A stretch of DNA of 64,000 bases from Panonychus citri (lineage: Eukaryota; Arthropoda; Arachnida; Trombidiformes; Tetranychidae): contig NW_026515531.1 of assembly GCF_014898815.1 (NCBI RefSeq), positions 62,001 to 126,000 of the forward strand. Reading direction: 5' to 3'. Shown piece after piece: positions 12,009 to 21,237 of this stretch. Below the pieces are notes generated by a model. That model did not search any database and had not been told where the DNA came from. It saw only the letters and a program-made list of their open reading frames with translations. The position numbers and the translations under genes are program-made. Every line of letters begins with the position of its first letter. Positions within the stretch are counted from its first letter, which is position 1.

Positions 12009-13085
12009 GACAACTATTAGAATCAGCAAGATTAGCTGAAAGAGCTATGCTCTCATGCAACAATCCATTCGTTATGCAAAAGGAAAATTTTAATCCTAGC
12101 ATGAACGACATGGTAATGAATCTCCAAAAGTCTATTGAACGATTATCAGCAAAATTGAGAACCTATCCACTAAGCAAGTTTGTACCTTTTGCAGAAGAAC
12201 AGGTCATACCGAAACGAATTGTCGACGTAAACTACGATCTTCAATAAGGCTTAATACTATTTCATCCAGTTATCCAACAACAGATAATCAACCATACTTA
12301 TTACCATTAATTACGATCAACAATATGAAACAGATTACCACGGAATCCAATCACAACCATTTAATTATTACATGGTTGATCCAACAATTCAGATTGAATA
12401 TTCCTTCCACGGGTGGAAAGCAAAACCGGAGACAAGAAATGATGATAATAACGAAGGTAAATCGACTCATCGACGAAAACAATCTACCACTCTGAATAGA
12501 AAATCAAAGGAGGTAAAGATGGTAATTCAAACTGATCCTAGTGACATAGATGATAATGGACATTTTCCTGAAAATAATACGATATTTAGTTTTGCAATCA
12601 CGAATGATAATGACTCATCAAATGAAAATTTAATTCTCAATGATGATTCACCTGAAGATGTAAAACATGGCAATTTTTTCGTCTTCTCAATCAACACGAA
12701 TGATCAACCCTCAATTGAACAATCACCTGAGCGACAATTTAAATCTGAGAATAAAACTGAAAAGCTGGTCAATACATCTAATTTTTCTGAACCTCAAATC
12801 AGATCTCCCAAGAAGCGAGAGGAACGACCAGAAGTGAAGGAAAAACGGCCTCATACTCGACGAACGATCAATCAATTGATTTATATCATCATGATCCTAA
12901 TGATACAATTATTTCTTCTCACCGTTTATAAAAAGCAAGGAACAGATTTAATGTGGAAAAACGTTGACCACAATTTCTATACTAAAAACATATTACAATT
13001 TATAAATCGAAAACCCTCACGAATTGGACTTGACCAGTGGAATGGTCACCATAAGACCGGGAAGATGTTGGCAAAGAAAATGTAA
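12009..13085 (+). pseudogene. gag: Partial gag (3' half) with C-terminal membrane segment
   Basis: Homologous to the 3' half of the gag at 15386-16389 but missing the capsid N-terminal region. A one-base loss near 12153 (GCAAAATTG against GCAAAAATTG in the other copy) puts the zinc-knuckle out of frame. The longest open part, 12372-13085, is 237 aa: a polar, acidic middle, a basic stretch near residues 140-168, one strongly hydrophobic segment at about residues 169-186 (LIYIIMILMIQLFLLTVY), and a basic tail that ends at a TAA lying inside the next LTR. Here this tail frame is open, whereas the other copy has several one-base losses in it. A membrane segment is not usual for Gag. It may be a relic of an env C-terminus fused by loss of pol, or a membrane-targeting device. 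Confidence 0.7.
13057..13065 (+). promoter_or_regulatory. Polypurine tract-like site
   Basis: CCGGGAAGA directly abuts the LTR start (TGTTGGC). The same nine bases precede the last LTR at 16381-16389. The position and purine content fit the plus-strand primer of an LTR element. It is short and begins with two pyrimidines, so the assignment rests mostly on position. Confidence 0.55.
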
Positions 13086-13335
13086 ACAACATCTCGTCTC
13101 CTTGGAAAAGACGAGATGGAGATAAAAATAGAGATGAAGATGAAGATGAAGATGAAGATGAAGATGAAGATGAAGGTGAAGTCAAAGTTAACATGAATAT
13201 AAAATCTAATGAAAAACCCAATGTAATAGTTAGTCGGGATGAATTACCCCTTCTCCTCATTTAAAATGAATAAAGTTCTGTGCTAAATTAATAAAGTGAT
13301 TAGTTAAATTGTTAACGTTGGTGAAAAGTTCAACA
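13066..13335 (+). repeat. Middle (complete) LTR of composite element, 270 bp
   Basis: TG...CA ends. It contains a 10-bp hairpin near its start (CATCTCGTCT and AGACGAGATG with a nine-base loop), a TATA-like GATAAAAATAG, eight GATGAA-type units (13133-13180), and two AATAAA signals near the 3' end (about 13269 and 13290). It serves as the 3' LTR of the left partial unit and the 5' LTR of the right unit. Confidence 0.85.
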
Positions 13336-13337
13336 CT

Positions 13338-13361
13338 TGGTCCGTCGAGCCGGATATCCGG
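13338..13361 (+). promoter_or_regulatory. Primer binding site (tRNA-Tyr type) overlapping a 12-bp palindrome
   Basis: Two bases after the LTR, TGGTCCGTCGAGCCGGAT is complementary to the 3' end of animal tRNA-Tyr (known to end ...CCGGCTCGAAGGACCA) at 17 of 18 positions, with one mismatch at the seventh base. Immediately overlapping it is the perfect palindrome CCGGATATCCGG (13350-13361), which could act as an RNA dimerisation site as in retroviral leaders. That function is inference. Confidence 0.7.
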
Positions 13362-14892
13362 ATTTCTTCTCTTCTAAATCGAAATCTACCTAATTGTTAT
13401 TAAAATTTTTGTGCTCAGTTTTCTTCACCTTTTCTTCTTTGATAATTCATCTAAAATGTGATTATTAAGTCTTAAATAACACTGTTTAAGTTGATGTTCA
13501 CCAGCTCTACCTCTACGATACTATCAATAAATGGAAATTCAAATTCTCAAGTTCTAAAATAATCAAACTGAAAATAATCAATAAATTATATTTACCTGTG
13601 TTGTTTTAACACCACCAGAAGTTAATTCTATCTCCATCATCACAATCATCTCATAATCATTGTCAATTTTTAAGATTGTTTATAACAATGATGTTGATGA
13701 CTTTGTTAGTGATTTGATACATCATGTGCAAATTCATTTTTATTGTTGAATCTTTTCTCTGAGTATAAATGTTCTCAAAAAAAAACAAAATTGACAGTTA
13801 TAAATCAAATATTTTTAACTATATATTCCTTAATAACGAAAATTAAGCTGATAGATGGCTTCCAATGGCTAAGTAAATTAGAAGAAAAAAACACAAGAAA
13901 TTTGAATCAATATGTTAACTCATCTTCTTGTTTCTTAAATACTAAAAACAATTTGACCCCAATCGTTTCAATTATGAAAATAAGTAAAGTCATCGTTACC
14001 GATACGAAACTATTAACATTACTATTACTTAAAACTTTACATTCTATATATTATATATTAACATTTGATAAGTAAACAAACATATAGACAGTTTTGATTA
14101 AATAATGACAAAAAGTAATTAAACTGACAAATTCAAAAGTTAAGAAAAGTTCTTTAAGTGAATCAACGCTATCATTTTCTAAATTTATGATATAAGTTAT
14201 TCTCAACAATTAAATGATAAACTCAATAACGTTTCATCCAACCTTCAATTAATATTTTCTCTCTCTCTCTTATTTTTCTCTCGCTGATTTTCTCTCTCTC
14301 TGATTTTCTCTCTCTCTTATTTTCTCTTTCTCTTATTCTCTCTCTCTTATTCTCTCTCTCTTATTTTTCTCTCGCTGATTTTCTCTCTCTCTGATTTTCT
14401 CTCTCTCTTATTTTCTCTCTCTTATTCTCTCTCTTATTCTCTCTTATTCTCTCTCTTATTCTCTCTCTCTTATTCTCTCTCTCTTATTCTCTCTCTCTTA
14501 TTCTCTCTCTCTTATTTTCTCTCTTTCTCTTATCACTTATCACTAGTTCAATAGAATCTTATTACTATTTAAAGCTTATTGAGCTAGAGAAAGTTCACAA
14601 TGTAAACCATTAGCTAATAGACGATTCGATCCAAGCATTTAACTCTTTTACCATAACCATAATTGGTTGATGATTATAATTAGCTCAACTTATTATAATC
14701 ATAGGTTAAGCTAACATCGAAAATTAAATATCTGCCAATTGGCAATGAGAACCGTCTATAAAAACTACTGCATATAACCTCTGATGGGAAGTTTTAATCT
14801 AATCAGTTCGTTACTGTGGATAGTTTAATTTAGATGATTTGAATTTTGGTTCTCATCCAATCGTCATAAAAAGAATATAACTTTAACCCAAA
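13362..14892 (+). other. Leader of the gag-only element
   Basis: About 1.5 kb between primer binding site and gag start. It holds no convincing gene. An open frame at 13743-14075 (110 aa, Leu/Ile/Thr/Lys-rich) has no recognisable motif. The region 14258-14535 is a CT-rich tandem array described separately. A leader this long relative to a 1.2-kb gag is unusual and resembles the larger element's repeat-filled leader. Confidence 0.6.
14258..14535 (+). repeat. Pyrimidine-rich tandem array in leader
   Basis: About 280 bases of irregular repeats of the type TCTCTCTCTTATT, with TTTTCTCTCGCTGAT variants towards the left. The sense strand of the larger element (minus strand, 28090-29330) carries CTCTCTCTTATTTTATT units in the equivalent leader position. 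Pyrimidine-rich leaders are therefore shared by both elements despite different primer tRNAs. Confidence 0.85.
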
Positions 14893-16082
14893 ATGTTATC
14901 ATCCCAACAACCTGATCAAGCTACTAGTATGAATTATCCTCTTAATATCCCATATTTTACTGGAGAAAATAATGATGATGTTATCAAATGGTTCGATCTC
15001 TTGGAAATCGCTGCGAAGAATAATGGATGGACTTCAGATCAAATGTTCATAATCGTTCCAACCTTATTAAGAGGTGCAGCACGGAGGTGTTTTAACTTTA
15101 TCAATGGTAAATTTACTCCTGAAGATGAACGACCTAAAAACTACAACAGTTTAAAAGAATCAATGATAAGAGATTTATGTCCATCTGATTTTCGTTCTCA
15201 ATTATCTCAACAACTTCATAATGCTACTCAACAGCCAGGTCAATCAGCGTCATCATTTATGAAATTCATGAATTATGCCAACGAATAGATGAACATATAC
15301 CGGAGATGATTATACTGAGCATCATAAAGGAAAAGTTGCTTCCACAAATCAAATATGGAATCACCTTGCAAAACCCACAATCTCTACAACAACTATTAGA
15401 ATCAGCAAGATTAGCTGAAAGAGCTATGCTCTCATGCAACAATCCATTCGTTATGCAAAAGGAAAATTTTAATCCTAGCATGAACGACATGGTAATGAAT
15501 CTCCAAAAGTCTATTGAACGATTATCAGCAAAAATTGAGAACCTATCCACTAAGCAAGTTTGTACCTTTTGCAGAAGAACAGGTCATACCGAAACGAATT
15601 GTCGACGTAAACTACGATCTTCAATAAGGCTTAATACTATTTCATCCAGTTATCCAACAACAGATAATCAACCATACTTATTACCCATTAATTACGATCA
15701 ACAATATGAAACAGATTACCACGGAATCCAATCACAACCATTTAATTATTACATGGTTGATCCAACAATTCAGATTGAACATTCGCTTCCACGGAGTGGA
15801 AGAAGCAAAACCCCGGAGACAAGAAATGATGATAATAACGAAGGTAAATCGACTCATCGACGAAAACAATCTACCACTCTGAATAGAAAATCAAAGGAGG
15901 TAAAGATGGTAATTCAAACTGATCCTAGTGACATAGATGATAATGGACATTTTCCTGAAAATAATACGATATTTAGTTTTGCAATCACGAATGATAATGA
16001 CTCATCAAATGAAAATTTAATTCTCAATGATGATTCACCTGAAGATGTCAATGAAACATCTCAAACAATTCAATCAGAATAA
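14893..16082 (+). CDS. gag: Gag of non-autonomous LTR element (one frameshift)
   Basis: The start ATG at 14893 opens a frame with a Ty3/Gypsy-type capsid N-terminus (IPYFTGENNDDVIKWFDLLE, then a WTSDQ and LRGAARRCF region), which matches the start-of-capsid pattern of the large element's gag. This frame ends at 15288. Homology continues without a gap in another frame, through the 15306-16082 open frame, so one base is missing near 15265-15275. The second part has a CCHC zinc knuckle, CTFCRRTGHTETNC (about residues 87-100 of that frame), for nucleic-acid binding. It then has a polar tail that, relative to the left copy, has an internal deletion near 16047. Gag would form the particle and package RNA. 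There is no pol downstream. The frameshift could be real or an assembly error. Confidence 0.8.
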
Positions 16083-16389
16083 AACTGAAAAGCTGGTCAA
16101 TACATCTAATTTTTCTGAACCTCAAATCAGATCTCCCAAGAAGCAGAGGAACGACCAGAAGTGAAGGAAAACGGCCTCATACTCGACGAACGATCAATCA
16201 ATTGATTTATATCATCATGATCCTATGATACAATTATTTCTTCTCACCGTTTATAAAAGCAAGGAACAGATTTAATGTGGAAAAACGTTGACCACAATTT
16301 CTATACTAAAAACATATTACAATTTATAAATCGAAAACCCTCACGAATTGGACTTGACCAGTGGAATGGTCACCATAAGACCGGGAAGA
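16083..16389 (+). pseudogene. Broken C-terminal gag tail with membrane segment
   Basis: Continues the homology to 12760-13065 of the left copy, including the hydrophobic segment (about 16204-16257). It carries at least four one-base losses, three of them in A runs or short repeats (for example GGAAAACGG against GGAAAAACGG). The left copy is open through the same stretch, so the ancestral frame extended to the LTR. Ends in the polypurine-like CCGGGAAGA. Confidence 0.65.
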
Positions 16390-16665
16390 TGTTGGCAAAG
16401 AAAATGTAAACAACATCTCGTCTCCTTGGAAAAGACGAGATGGAGATAAAAATAGAGATGAAGATGAAGATGAAGATGAAGATGAAGATGAAGATGAAGA
16501 TGAAGGTGAAGTCAAAGTTAACATGAATATAAAATCTAATGAAAAACCCAATGTAATAGTTAGTCGGGATGAATTACCCCTTCTCCTCATTTAAAATGAA
16601 TAAAGTTCTGTGCTAAATTAATAAAGTGATTAGTTAAATTGTTAACGTTGGTGAAAAGTTCAACA
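16390..16665 (+). repeat. Right LTR of composite element, 276 bp
   Basis: Identical to the middle LTR as far as I can read, except for one extra GATGAA unit (nine instead of eight). It ends TTCAACA and is followed by the CTAAC target duplication at 16666-16670 and then by ordinary AT-rich flank. Confidence 0.9.
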
Positions 16666-16670
16666 CTAAC
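16666..16670. repeat. Right 5-bp target site duplication (CTAAC)
   Basis: Matches 11877-11881 exactly. Confidence 0.85.
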
Positions 16671-19426
16671 CAAGACACTTAAAAGTTTCAAGGTTAAGAT
16701 GTTGATTCTCATGATGATCCAGGATAAATGTGTTTGAATAACAGAAATTCATGAAAAAGTTAACATGTTATTGATCATTAATCAGTCAGAATAATCATGA
16801 TCATGATGACTGGTGAAAATATTTTCCATAACTTTTTTCTTCTAGTTCACTTAGAATATTGTAGTTAATATATTTCACAAGAATTTGCAATGTTGACAGA
16901 TAATTTTCAACTTCCACCCACACATGTACCTTAAAGTATCTGAAAAATTTGAAAGGCAAAAATTCATCTCAAATTCTGACTCCATGATAATATTATCACG
17001 ATGAAGGGATAATAATAACATCATATTGTTATATTATTATTATGATTAAGATCTTGACATTTTATATTTTCGCTTAAACTGTTAATTAACTACATTTCTG
17101 CCATTCTAATTAATGATGATGATGTGAAGGAGGATGAAAAGAGAGAGAGGGTGGGAGAGAGATGAGGATGATAATATAACAAGAAGTGTAACAAAGTTTC
17201 AGTTTCAATATATAAATTCAGTTGATTCAATTCTCGATGTTTTTTCTATCTACTATTTAATCATAATGATATTTAGTTGATATTGTTGCTTTTTTTCATC
17301 ATATTCATAACTTTGTACAACAATATCGTAGAGGAAGAGTTAATCATGATAATTATCATCTTCATCATGATAGAATCTCATAACTGTGTAGATAGAAAAT
17401 TATTTCTATAAATTATCACAATATATTCACATGATTAACTCCCTCTCTCTCTCTCTCTCTCGTTTCTAATTGACATTTGAACTCTAATCATCAGGTTGTT
17501 TATGAGATGAGAACAAATTGAGATTCTCAATTGCTGATTTAATTAAAATTCTCATGAATGGTGATTGAAAATTCAGCCTTTCAATATGGAAACAGGTTGA
17601 ATTGAAGGGAAACTTTTTTCCTCTTCTTTTTTGGAACTTTTTTCACATGAGAAAAGTTCAGAACTTTTTTTTTATTTCGTTCTCTCTTCACTTTCCTTTT
17701 CTTTGAAAACTTTTTTTCACTTCCGTAATGATAAATTGAGATGCATGTTGATTTCTCTTTCATTTGTTTTTACAAATTAATTAACTTCAATTAGTTGATT
17801 AATCTTGATCATCTCACTCAGTGTTGGTATTGTTATTGGTGCGTGTAAATCATCAAGATTCAAAATGATAATTGTAACTAATTTAATCGTTTTTTTATCT
17901 TATCGATAATCAAGAAAAGAGCAAGAAAATAGTTGATGTTGTTGAAGATGAAAATTCTAAAGGTTCAATTTACTTTACCATGGTTATGCTCATCATCACC
18001 ATGTCTCTCAATTTATAACTGTCTCTCCATTTAGGATGATGATAAACACTTGATAATCATGAGAATAATGTTAAGTATCTCTGTGAATCTTTTTTTACAT
18101 TAATTGATGTTGGTTCTTAATGATTCATGTAAAACATGAAAATAATTAGTCTCTTTAATTGTAAGACTCGGAATAAATATAAAAAATATTCACCGTCTAA
18201 TTACCATGAACGATGATTATTATTTATATCAGCATGATGGTGATATTGGAAATGAAAATTGACCTCAAAGTGCAACCCGATTATTGCAACTCAATGGAAA
18301 CTTTCATGATCTTTTCGTATCTGTTTTCATGATCGCGAATTGAGAAGTGTTTGAAGAGAACCACCAATGATTGATAAGTGATTAATACAGAGAATTTGAT
18401 AATGGAGAAGAATATTTTTCTTCCTTGGAAATCAGAATTATCGAACATGATGATGAAAAAAAAAACAAGTTCGATAATAATAAAAGTTCACCATTCTCAT
18501 GATGATAATAACTAATACTTGAGAAAGGTTATCTTTCAATCAACTGTAAATATTTTTATTACATAATAAAAATATAAAACCATGAAAATAATAATATCTG
18601 TCAAGTTTTTTTCCTCCATTCCCAGGGTAACCATGGAAACGAATCAAATGAAATATTTCAATTGTAATATTAACTGTCTGTTATTAGCATTTGATGTTAT
18701 TATTATTATATCATCATGATTATATCAAGGATTATATATTTGATTGTGATAAAAATTGAAAAATAAATTAAGTCAAAAATCAAATCAACCTAATTCCAGG
18801 CAAACAAGATTAACCAATTATTTAATTTTATCATTAGCTGTTTGATTTAATGATTAACCAACCGAAATGACCTGTTGGCTAACACGAATCAGCTGACGAA
18901 TTAAATTAAATTATGATTGGATTAAAGGTAAATCTCATATTAACCAAATATTAGCATGAGTTGATGATCAACTTATTCAGAGTAATAAAATTTTCCAGGT
19001 AAAAAAATCATGAAGCAAACAATATTATCATTACAATGGGTATTATTAATAACGATAATAATAAGTTTGCATGATTGAGTAAATATTACATTGAATAATT
19101 ATATTAATATGAATGAAATAAAAAACTCATGATGGAAACTCTGAGTGTATTATTATCAATTTGCATGAGAAATTCACCTACAAGATTTACTAAAATCATG
19201 AAATCTGGAGGAAAAAGTTCTAAATGAAAAGTTCTGATGAGAATCTTTTGTTTACTTATTTCTGGTATTACATGGATAATTTCATGGAAAGTATCATACA
19301 GATGAATAAAAAGGTAAACAAGTAACAATGATGATTAATTTAAATTCAATGAAATTAATTCATTTACCTCTGAAATCTTGATTCGTTTCGTTACAACGAT
19401 ACGTTTTCTCATCGTAACTTAGTAAA
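16671..19426. other. AT-rich spacer between the two retroelements
   Basis: About 2.75 kb of low-GC DNA with ATC/ATG runs and a CT microsatellite at 17441-17461. The open frames (17581-17763 and 19104-19328, both minus) are low-complexity and unrecognised. I see no gene here. Confidence 0.6.
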
Positions 19427-19430
19427 CAAT
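19427..19430. repeat. 4-bp target site duplication (CAAT), left
   Basis: CAAT directly outside the left LTR equals CAAT at 32069-32072 directly outside the right LTR. A 4-bp duplication is typical of gypsy-group elements. Confidence 0.75.
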
Positions 19431-19698
19431 TGGAAAGAAAATAACTATTATAAAACTATTGCAATTAATTGCCACATAAACACTTTATTAATAAAAGTAG
19501 AGCGGCACTTGGGTAACTTTTCCCCGATTTTCCATACCTAAAATGGCCGAAAACTGGCCATTATATGGTTAGTGAGGGAGATTATCTTCTCCCTTATCTT
19601 CATCTTCTTCCTCAAATTTCATCCAATAAGGATAACCAGGTACCACGTGAGTGGTACCTGGTTGAACAAAAACTGGTGGTGTAACCAGTTTGGTTACA
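19431..19698 (-). repeat. 3' LTR of the large element, 268 bp
   Basis: On the minus strand it starts TGTAACC and ends TTTCCA. It is a chain of hairpins: CCAGGTACCAC/GTGGTACCTGG (19636-19646 with 19651-19661, four-base loop), AATGGCC/GGCCATT (19542-19548 with 19556-19562), GGGAGA/TCTCCC, and overlapping AACTGGT/ACCAGTT and GTAACC/GGTTAC near the start. A TATA-like CATATAATGG (19558-19568) and an AATAAA (19484-19489) read in minus orientation, in the order promoter then poly(A) signal. Confidence 0.9.
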
Positions 19699-20055
19699 GT
19701 TCTTCGAGGTACATAGAAAAGTATCAACGTCCCGTTGATTTACAATTATTAGGAAATTAATTAATATATAATATTATCCATCACCGGACATTATTTACAA
19801 AGTATATAAAAAATATAAACGATATTAAAATACAGAGTTAATACAGTTAAGGTTGACAGACGTATCAGTCTAGAGTGATTATTTCGATCGGATTATTTGA
19901 ATGCAATTGGAGCCAGTGATGAATATTTTGTCCCATTTTTACCATATCTCGAACGACTTCAGCTGTGGGGACAGGAATGTTTTATCTTTCATCTTTTGTA
20001 ATTCGATGTACGCTTTAAGAGTGACTCGAATCTCTCTCAGGAGAATGTCCAATGG
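19699..20055 (-). other. 3' untranslated region of large element
   Basis: Between the ORF4 stop and the 3' LTR. It holds one copy of the recurring CCATCACCGG motif (19778-19787). The polypurine tract expected at the LTR border is weak: the minus strand reads CCTCGAAGAAC just before TGTAACC. Confidence 0.6.
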
Positions 20056-20955
20056 TTACATGTTTATCATCATCTCTACGTAATTTTGATGATTAAAGAA
20101 TAAAAATTTATCTAATGAAACTAATCCTATTGGTTGTTGTCCAGGCCATAGATCTTGTAAGTCAACGTGTTGGATGAACGATGCTTTTAGTTTAGATGTC
20201 GTTAACTCGAGTTTATTCAAATCGTCTTTCCCTTGTGTTAATAATCTTCTTCCGATGGCTAATTCTCGTACTTGTTGACATATCTCGTCCAGGCTTAATC
20301 CTGTTGCTAAATCATTGATTTGTAGTCCAGTGATTCGAGTATTTGGGTTTGATATTGTAGTGTTTTTTACCTGAGCATAATATACTGTTTGTATTCTAAT
20401 TACATTGCCAAACCATCCTGATAAATGTACGCTTCCTACACCATTATTTCCATCACCTTCGATGTCAAGGGATAATGTTTCTTTTTTATTATTTTTCGGG
20501 CCAATTGGAACATATTTTTCTAAATGTTCAGGTATTGGATTATTTAGGTTTTTCCAAAAAGGTTTACCTCCATATGCTTCCCTTAATTTTCTTCTTCTAA
20601 CTCGTCGTTGTTCTCGTGCATAGGAATATTTTGTTGGTCTAGATTGTACCACGGTATTTATATTTACTTGTTGATCAGTTTTAAAAGGTAATTCAGGACA
20701 ATTTTTTCTGAAATGACCAGGTTCACTACAGTATGAGCAGTATTCACAATTTATCTTAGTGTGGTTAAAGCGGGCATAGGAGAACAATGTTTTCTGGTAA
20801 ATCGATAAGATTGATTTTGTTGAGTTTCTACTGTTCTGGTAATTTAGTTTTCTAGTGTAATATAATAAGTTTTGGTGAGCAGTTTGTAATTTGTCCGGGT
20901 GGTTTGCTGTGACTGTTAACTTCGTGAATTTGTTCATCTCTTTGGGGTGCCACAT
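20056..20955 (-). CDS. ORF4 main part: zinc-knuckle accessory protein downstream of env
   Basis: A 299-aa frame located after env, where standard gypsy elements have nothing. Residues 73-86 are a CCHC zinc knuckle, CSYCSEPGHFRKNC (C-x2-C-x4-H-x4-C), and residues 117-125 are an arginine-rich stretch, RRVRRRKLR, both suited to nucleic-acid binding or nuclear entry. The C-terminal 150 residues have no recognised motif. A TGA lies two codons before the first ATG, but another frame is open through that point and up to the 21016-21237 frame, so the full gene probably starts at 21237 with two one-base frameshifts (near 20,950 and 21,030). I do not know its function. A duplicated nucleocapsid-like protein or an RNA-export regulator would be the first ideas, and both are inference. 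Confidence 0.7.
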   Translation of the reverse strand: MWHPKEMNKFTKLTVTANHPDKLQTAHQNLLYYTRKLNYQNSRNSTKSILSIYQKTLFSYARFNHTKINCEYCSYCSEPGHFRKNCPELPFKTDQQVNINTVVQSRPTKYSYAREQRRVRRRKLREAYGGKPFWKNLNNPIPEHLEKYVPIGPKNNKKETLSLDIEGDGNNGVGSVHLSGWFGNVIRIQTVYYAQVKNTTISNPNTRITGLQINDLATGLSLDEICQQVRELAIGRRLLTQGKDDLNKLELTTSKLKASFIQHVDLQDLWPGQQPIGLVSLDKFLFFNHQNYVEMMINM

Positions 20956-21015
20956 ATATCATAATCTGGTGATACTAACTCTGGTCTCCAAACATGACCA
21001 TAGTAATTAGTGTAT

Positions 21016-21237
21016 TTAGAGGCGAAGATCGACAAAATCAGATAACATTTTAAATACTGAACTTGGTGAAACTGGTTTAAAATGATTGTTATAATCTTGA
21101 TTAGTTTTCTTTTTTTGTTTTGATGAAATGAAGAAACCTGGACCTTTTTTTAGTTGTAAATTTTCCATTTTCTTTTGGAAAGCGATAAGCTTTGGATCTG
21201 GAGGAGCATTTGTTGCATTCCAATCATCTTCTTCCAT
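21016..21237 (-). CDS. ORF4 N-terminal part
   Basis: A 73-aa frame starting MEEDDWNATNAPPDPKL, acidic then lysine-rich, with varied composition unlike the repeat-derived frames elsewhere. Its last residues run out of frame where a continuing open frame leads, after a second shift, into the 20056-20955 ORF. I read it as the start of the same protein (total about 390 aa). It could also be a separate small ORF. Confidence 0.55.
   Translation of the reverse strand: MEEDDWNATNAPPDPKLIAFQKKMENLQLKKGPGFFISSKQKKKTNQDYNNHFKPVSPSSVFKMLSDFVDLRL

Larger units (their letters stand above)
11882..16665 (+). mobile_element. Composite gag-only LTR retrotransposon (TR-GAG-like)
   Basis: Three copies of one LTR lie in direct orientation at 11882 (truncated), 13066 and 16390. 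They begin TGTTGGC and end TTCAACA. Between the first and second is only the 3' part of gag. Between the second and third is a complete unit of primer binding site, leader, gag and a purine-rich tract (CCGGGAAGA) abutting the last LTR. No protease, RT, RNase H or integrase sequence is present, so movement would require proteins from another element. The structure is that of a tandem dimer sharing its middle LTR, with a deletion from the first LTR into gag. The 5-bp CTAAC duplication flanks the whole. LTRs two and three differ only by one GATGAA unit, so insertion or gene conversion is recent. Confidence 0.85.

Noticed and set aside
11824..12111. Minus-strand frames with Leu-His or Ser repeats over the GATGAA arrays (also at 13000-13260 and 16324-16590)
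   Set aside because: Antisense translations of the LTR microsatellite, explained fully by the LTR.
19699..19720. Polypurine tract expected beside the 3' LTR of the large element
   Set aside because: Only a weak purine stretch (CGAAGAA) is present, so I do not annotate it as a confident tract.
20405..20623. Plus-strand frames inside the large element (also 22016-22538, 26057-27436)
   Set aside because: Shadows of the minus-strand ORF4, env and gag-pol genes.
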